Positions 61,112 through 64,000 of a DNA stretch of 64,000 bases are shown here, piece by piece (position 1 is the stretch's first letter; the number at the start of each line of letters is the position of its first letter). Source of the DNA: Mytilus trossulus (taxonomy: Eukaryota; Mollusca; Bivalvia; Mytilida; Mytilidae); contig NC_086386.1 of the NCBI RefSeq assembly GCF_036588685.1, positions 21,844,931 through 21,908,930 on the forward strand, read 5' to 3'. The translations under genes and the position numbers were made by a program. Below the pieces are notes generated by a model, which worked only from the letters and a program-made list of their open reading frames with translations, was not told where the DNA came from and searched no databases.

Positions 61112-64000
61112 CTTCAAATACAATTATGTTGCATGAGTGTAATGCTCGCATACATAAGAGGATTAACTTGTAATATTTTGCAATCATTGAAGTCATGTGT
61201 ATCAAATATCACAGTTTCTTAAATCCAATTTTTATGAATGAATTTGCTTTCGTATAATTTTTAACGAGTAGCACGTGGCAAAAGATCACTCCACCAGAAA
61301 TTTAATGTAAACGAAATTAACATAACAAATGAAAAGAACGGGATAAAGTGCTAAGAAATTGAAACTGCTCAATCTATACAGATAGCTCGTGTGAGAAAAA
61401 GATAAGATATATATGGTGTTATGTATAAATATATTGATGGATTATAGTTAATTACATTTTACATAGATATATGTTGCCTAAAATGCAAGTATTTCTTCAT
61501 TTGACCATGGAAGTATTATATTGACAGGAACTACAACGATTAATTAGCATTTATTTATAACCCGGGTTGCCCTGTAGAAAAGATATGGAAACTGTCTAAT
61601 TAGCACGCTGTCGTTAATTTCTTTTGTGATTATCTGCGATGCCGCGGTCATCAATTGACCAGAGATGCTTCTTATCAATCACGTGGTTTTAATCGAGACA
61701 ACTTAACAATATTACCTGTCGGAAAACACCTTTACATATCTCAATCGCGTCGGTAGACCTTTATTCGTGAACAATTTATTCAAACAAATCGACTGATGCA
61801 TAAAAAATGAAAATCGGCCCAGAATTAATTATTCTACAACGATTTGAAATAGTGAGCGACATTATTTTATTAGTTTGTGGGTGAAGTTTAAATCTCGATT
61901 AAGGTGTGTTCCGGGTACCGCCGGTTAAAAATAAATATATTTGATAAATATTAAAACTGTGAAGTTGATAGTAATATATATAGTTAAGTTACTGGATAAT
62001 CTTGAAAAGTAGAAATTTCGAGTTTACAATACGAAAATTAATCGAGCAAGTACCAATCAACAAAATACAGCATAAGAAAACAGAGATCTAACAACGCTGT
62101 ATAGCTATTTATATAATACATTTCTGTCCCCTAAAATTTATCACTATCCGACAAAAAGAAACCGTTTAAATAATACTGGTAAATATTATTGAACAGTCGC
62201 ACAAGAATTTGTATAATGTCACTATACAAATCATCGAGTCGCAGTACTAAAAAAAATCAACGCTTCGGCGGGGTTCAGCTGAACATTCGTATAATATACC
62301 AACCAATGATCTTACCCTGGATTTAGAACGAAGCTTAATAATTCCTACATTTATCTAAAATCTCTTTGATCTTTTGATTTTATCAGAACGATAATTTACA
62401 ATAGTCTTAAATATGCAGGAAATGTGTGCCACTCAGTGGAGTAAACAGTTGTTAAAATATAATCACAACTTGCGATATATATATTACATCTAGTGCAAAA
62501 ATCTATAAAAATGGGGCATTTATTCATTAAATTTGGTTCAAATTTCCATCTTCAATGTTTTTGCGTATATAATTAATGATAACTCGCGTTAATCCATCAA
62601 TCACTCAATCGGCACACATTAGCCTGGGATCCGACCCAATCTAGCTGCGCGTCGTATACTGACAAGATTAGCAAGGACCCCAGGCTAGGCACACATATGC
62701 AGATGTAAGGTAACGGAATCCGCCGAGGTTTGCCGATTGCTGTTTCCTAAGAATTTATCACAACTTTCGATTTCTTCGTTTATTTCCGTAATCCCGAAAG
62801 CAACCGAGAATGACAATATTGTAAGGCACCGCACGCTGGTATGTAAATAACGTGCCATGTTTCAAGCTAATTAACATGTCATTAAATTGCGCGCGGCATC
62901 GCAGACTAAACGTTTGAAGACGGGTCGTAGTACTTCCTGTCAATATAATACTTCCATGATTTGACTAAAAATTATTGACCGGCATTGAATTTTTTGTACT
63001 TTTTATAGTTTAGAATACAGTAGTTGTTTTCATGATATTTTAAGAGTGTCAGAGAAATCATACTAAATTTTATTCGCATTGTTTAAAATAACCAAAATTA
63101 GTCTTTTTTTGTTAAAAATGATGCTATTTTATTTGAAATTTTTTGAGAATTAAAATACATAAAACTTTTATTTTTGGGGAATTAGAATGCAGTTATTGAT
63201 TTATTTTGATACAAATTATTAACCGTCATATAATTTCAGTACTTTTTGTACATCAGGATTGGCTGTTATTAAAAAAATATGCCTACTTTAAGGAAAAAAA
63301 TATTAAAGTTTTGTATGCGTTGCCTAAAATGCAAATATTCCTTCATATTACAAAAAATTATTGACCGCCATTGGATTTTTGTACTTTTTATAGATTAGAA
63401 TAGGTTTTTTTTTCATGAAATTAAAAGAGTGTCAGATAATCTTACTTTAATTTTATTTGCATTGTTTGAAATATCCAAAATTAGTCTTCTTATTATAAAT
63501 TTTTTTAAAACTTCGATTGTGACAGGAATATAGAAAGTCTGTGATTATGATAAGAATTTATGATGATAAGGATACAAAAATTTTAAATATTGAAAAAAAC
63601 TAAACATCTTTCATTAACTGATCTTTTCATTTTACTTTTCCCCGAGTATGTTTGTCAAATAATAAAATCAAAATCGCGATGTAGACACCGTTTTAGAACC
63701 CGACGGGTTTGAAAATATATAACCTAAATAAAACAAAAAGACCATTCTTTTATAATAATATTTATGTTAGGTTTTATCTGTACATTTCTTTTCAATAAAA
63801 CTTTGCTAAATAATTACTAATAAGGCAAAATGTATCATCATGATCATTGAACGTTCGATTATCTCTAGTCGCCATTTTAATTAAACTAAACGAAACTTAG
63901 ATTCTCTAATTTGTATTAGTTTATCATGTGACGTATTACAGGTCAATCCGTCACCAAGGTCGATCGGTTCTATCCGTCCGATCAGTCAATTACTTTTACT
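61112..64000. other. Region upstream of gene D exons, no gene seen
   Basis: Searched on the minus strand for a signal-peptide or six-Cys exon and found none. Holds a short inverted repeat at 62621-62690 (tagcctggg arms) and a tandem duplication at 62965-63490. Confidence 0.4.
62965..63490. repeat. Tandem duplication, unit about 385 bp
   Basis: About 62965-63100 and 63350-63490 share aaattattgaccg, tttgtactttttatag, aagagtgtcaga, tttgcattgttt and ccaaaattagtctt. A weaker third start lies at about 63205. Confidence 0.75.

Overview
The window looks like AT-rich nuclear DNA from a bivalve mollusc, most likely a marine mussel (Mytilus or a close relative). This rests on spliced genes with GT-AG introns and on dense interspersed repeats that I recognise from mussel genomes, such as the one containing gacgaaacgcgcgtctggcgt and the one containing tatgattgccaatgagacaa. 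The species is an inference. No prokaryotic operon, rRNA or intact tRNA gene was seen.

The main content is a tandem array of related multi-exon genes, all on the minus strand: gene A (2763-16416), relic E (about 21745-26693), gene B (31170-37031), gene C (43131-48638) and gene D (56362 to at least 61111, 5' end not found). I built the gene models by hand from splice sites, matching reading phases and mutual similarity. Each complete model encodes a small type I membrane protein: signal peptide, a short cysteine-rich luminal domain, a Ser/Thr/Tyr/Arg-rich stalk on one to three exons, one membrane span followed by basic and Cys residues, and a cytoplasmic tail. The tail carries PPxY motifs in B, C and D and an LPxY motif in A. 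In A and B the luminal domain has the pattern C-x10-C-x5-CC-x7-C-x(9 or 17)-C. This architecture fits the Shisa-like superfamily of single-span, six-cysteine proteins (Shisa, CYYR1, WBP1/VOPP1), whose tails recruit WW-domain proteins such as NEDD4-type ubiquitin ligases.

The copies differ in informative ways. A has duplicated, frame-neutral stalk exons. C keeps correct splice phases but has lost five of the six cysteines. B has one PPxY, while C and D have two in a repeated tail module. E is dead: a stop directly after the ATG, a lost splice donor, a frame-breaking deletion in the stalk exon and a stop in the membrane/tail exon. The 5' flanks of B, C and E are also similar, and an extra flank copy lies upstream of C.

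The rest is mobile DNA. It includes three relics of a reverse transcriptase element (13.2-14.6 kb, 34.3-34.6 kb and 42.3-42.9 kb) and several solo tails of one of them; near-perfect hairpin elements at 8.2, 38.4, 51.8 and 60.0 kb; TIR elements at 15.5, 22.8, 39.9 and 54.8 kb; a hAT-like element with G/C-run ends and an 8-bp target duplication at 49.47 kb; a tRNA-derived SINE at 54.2 kb; a CACCATACAC-type minisatellite at 36.0 kb; and a decayed coding relic of unknown type at 0.7-1.9 kb.
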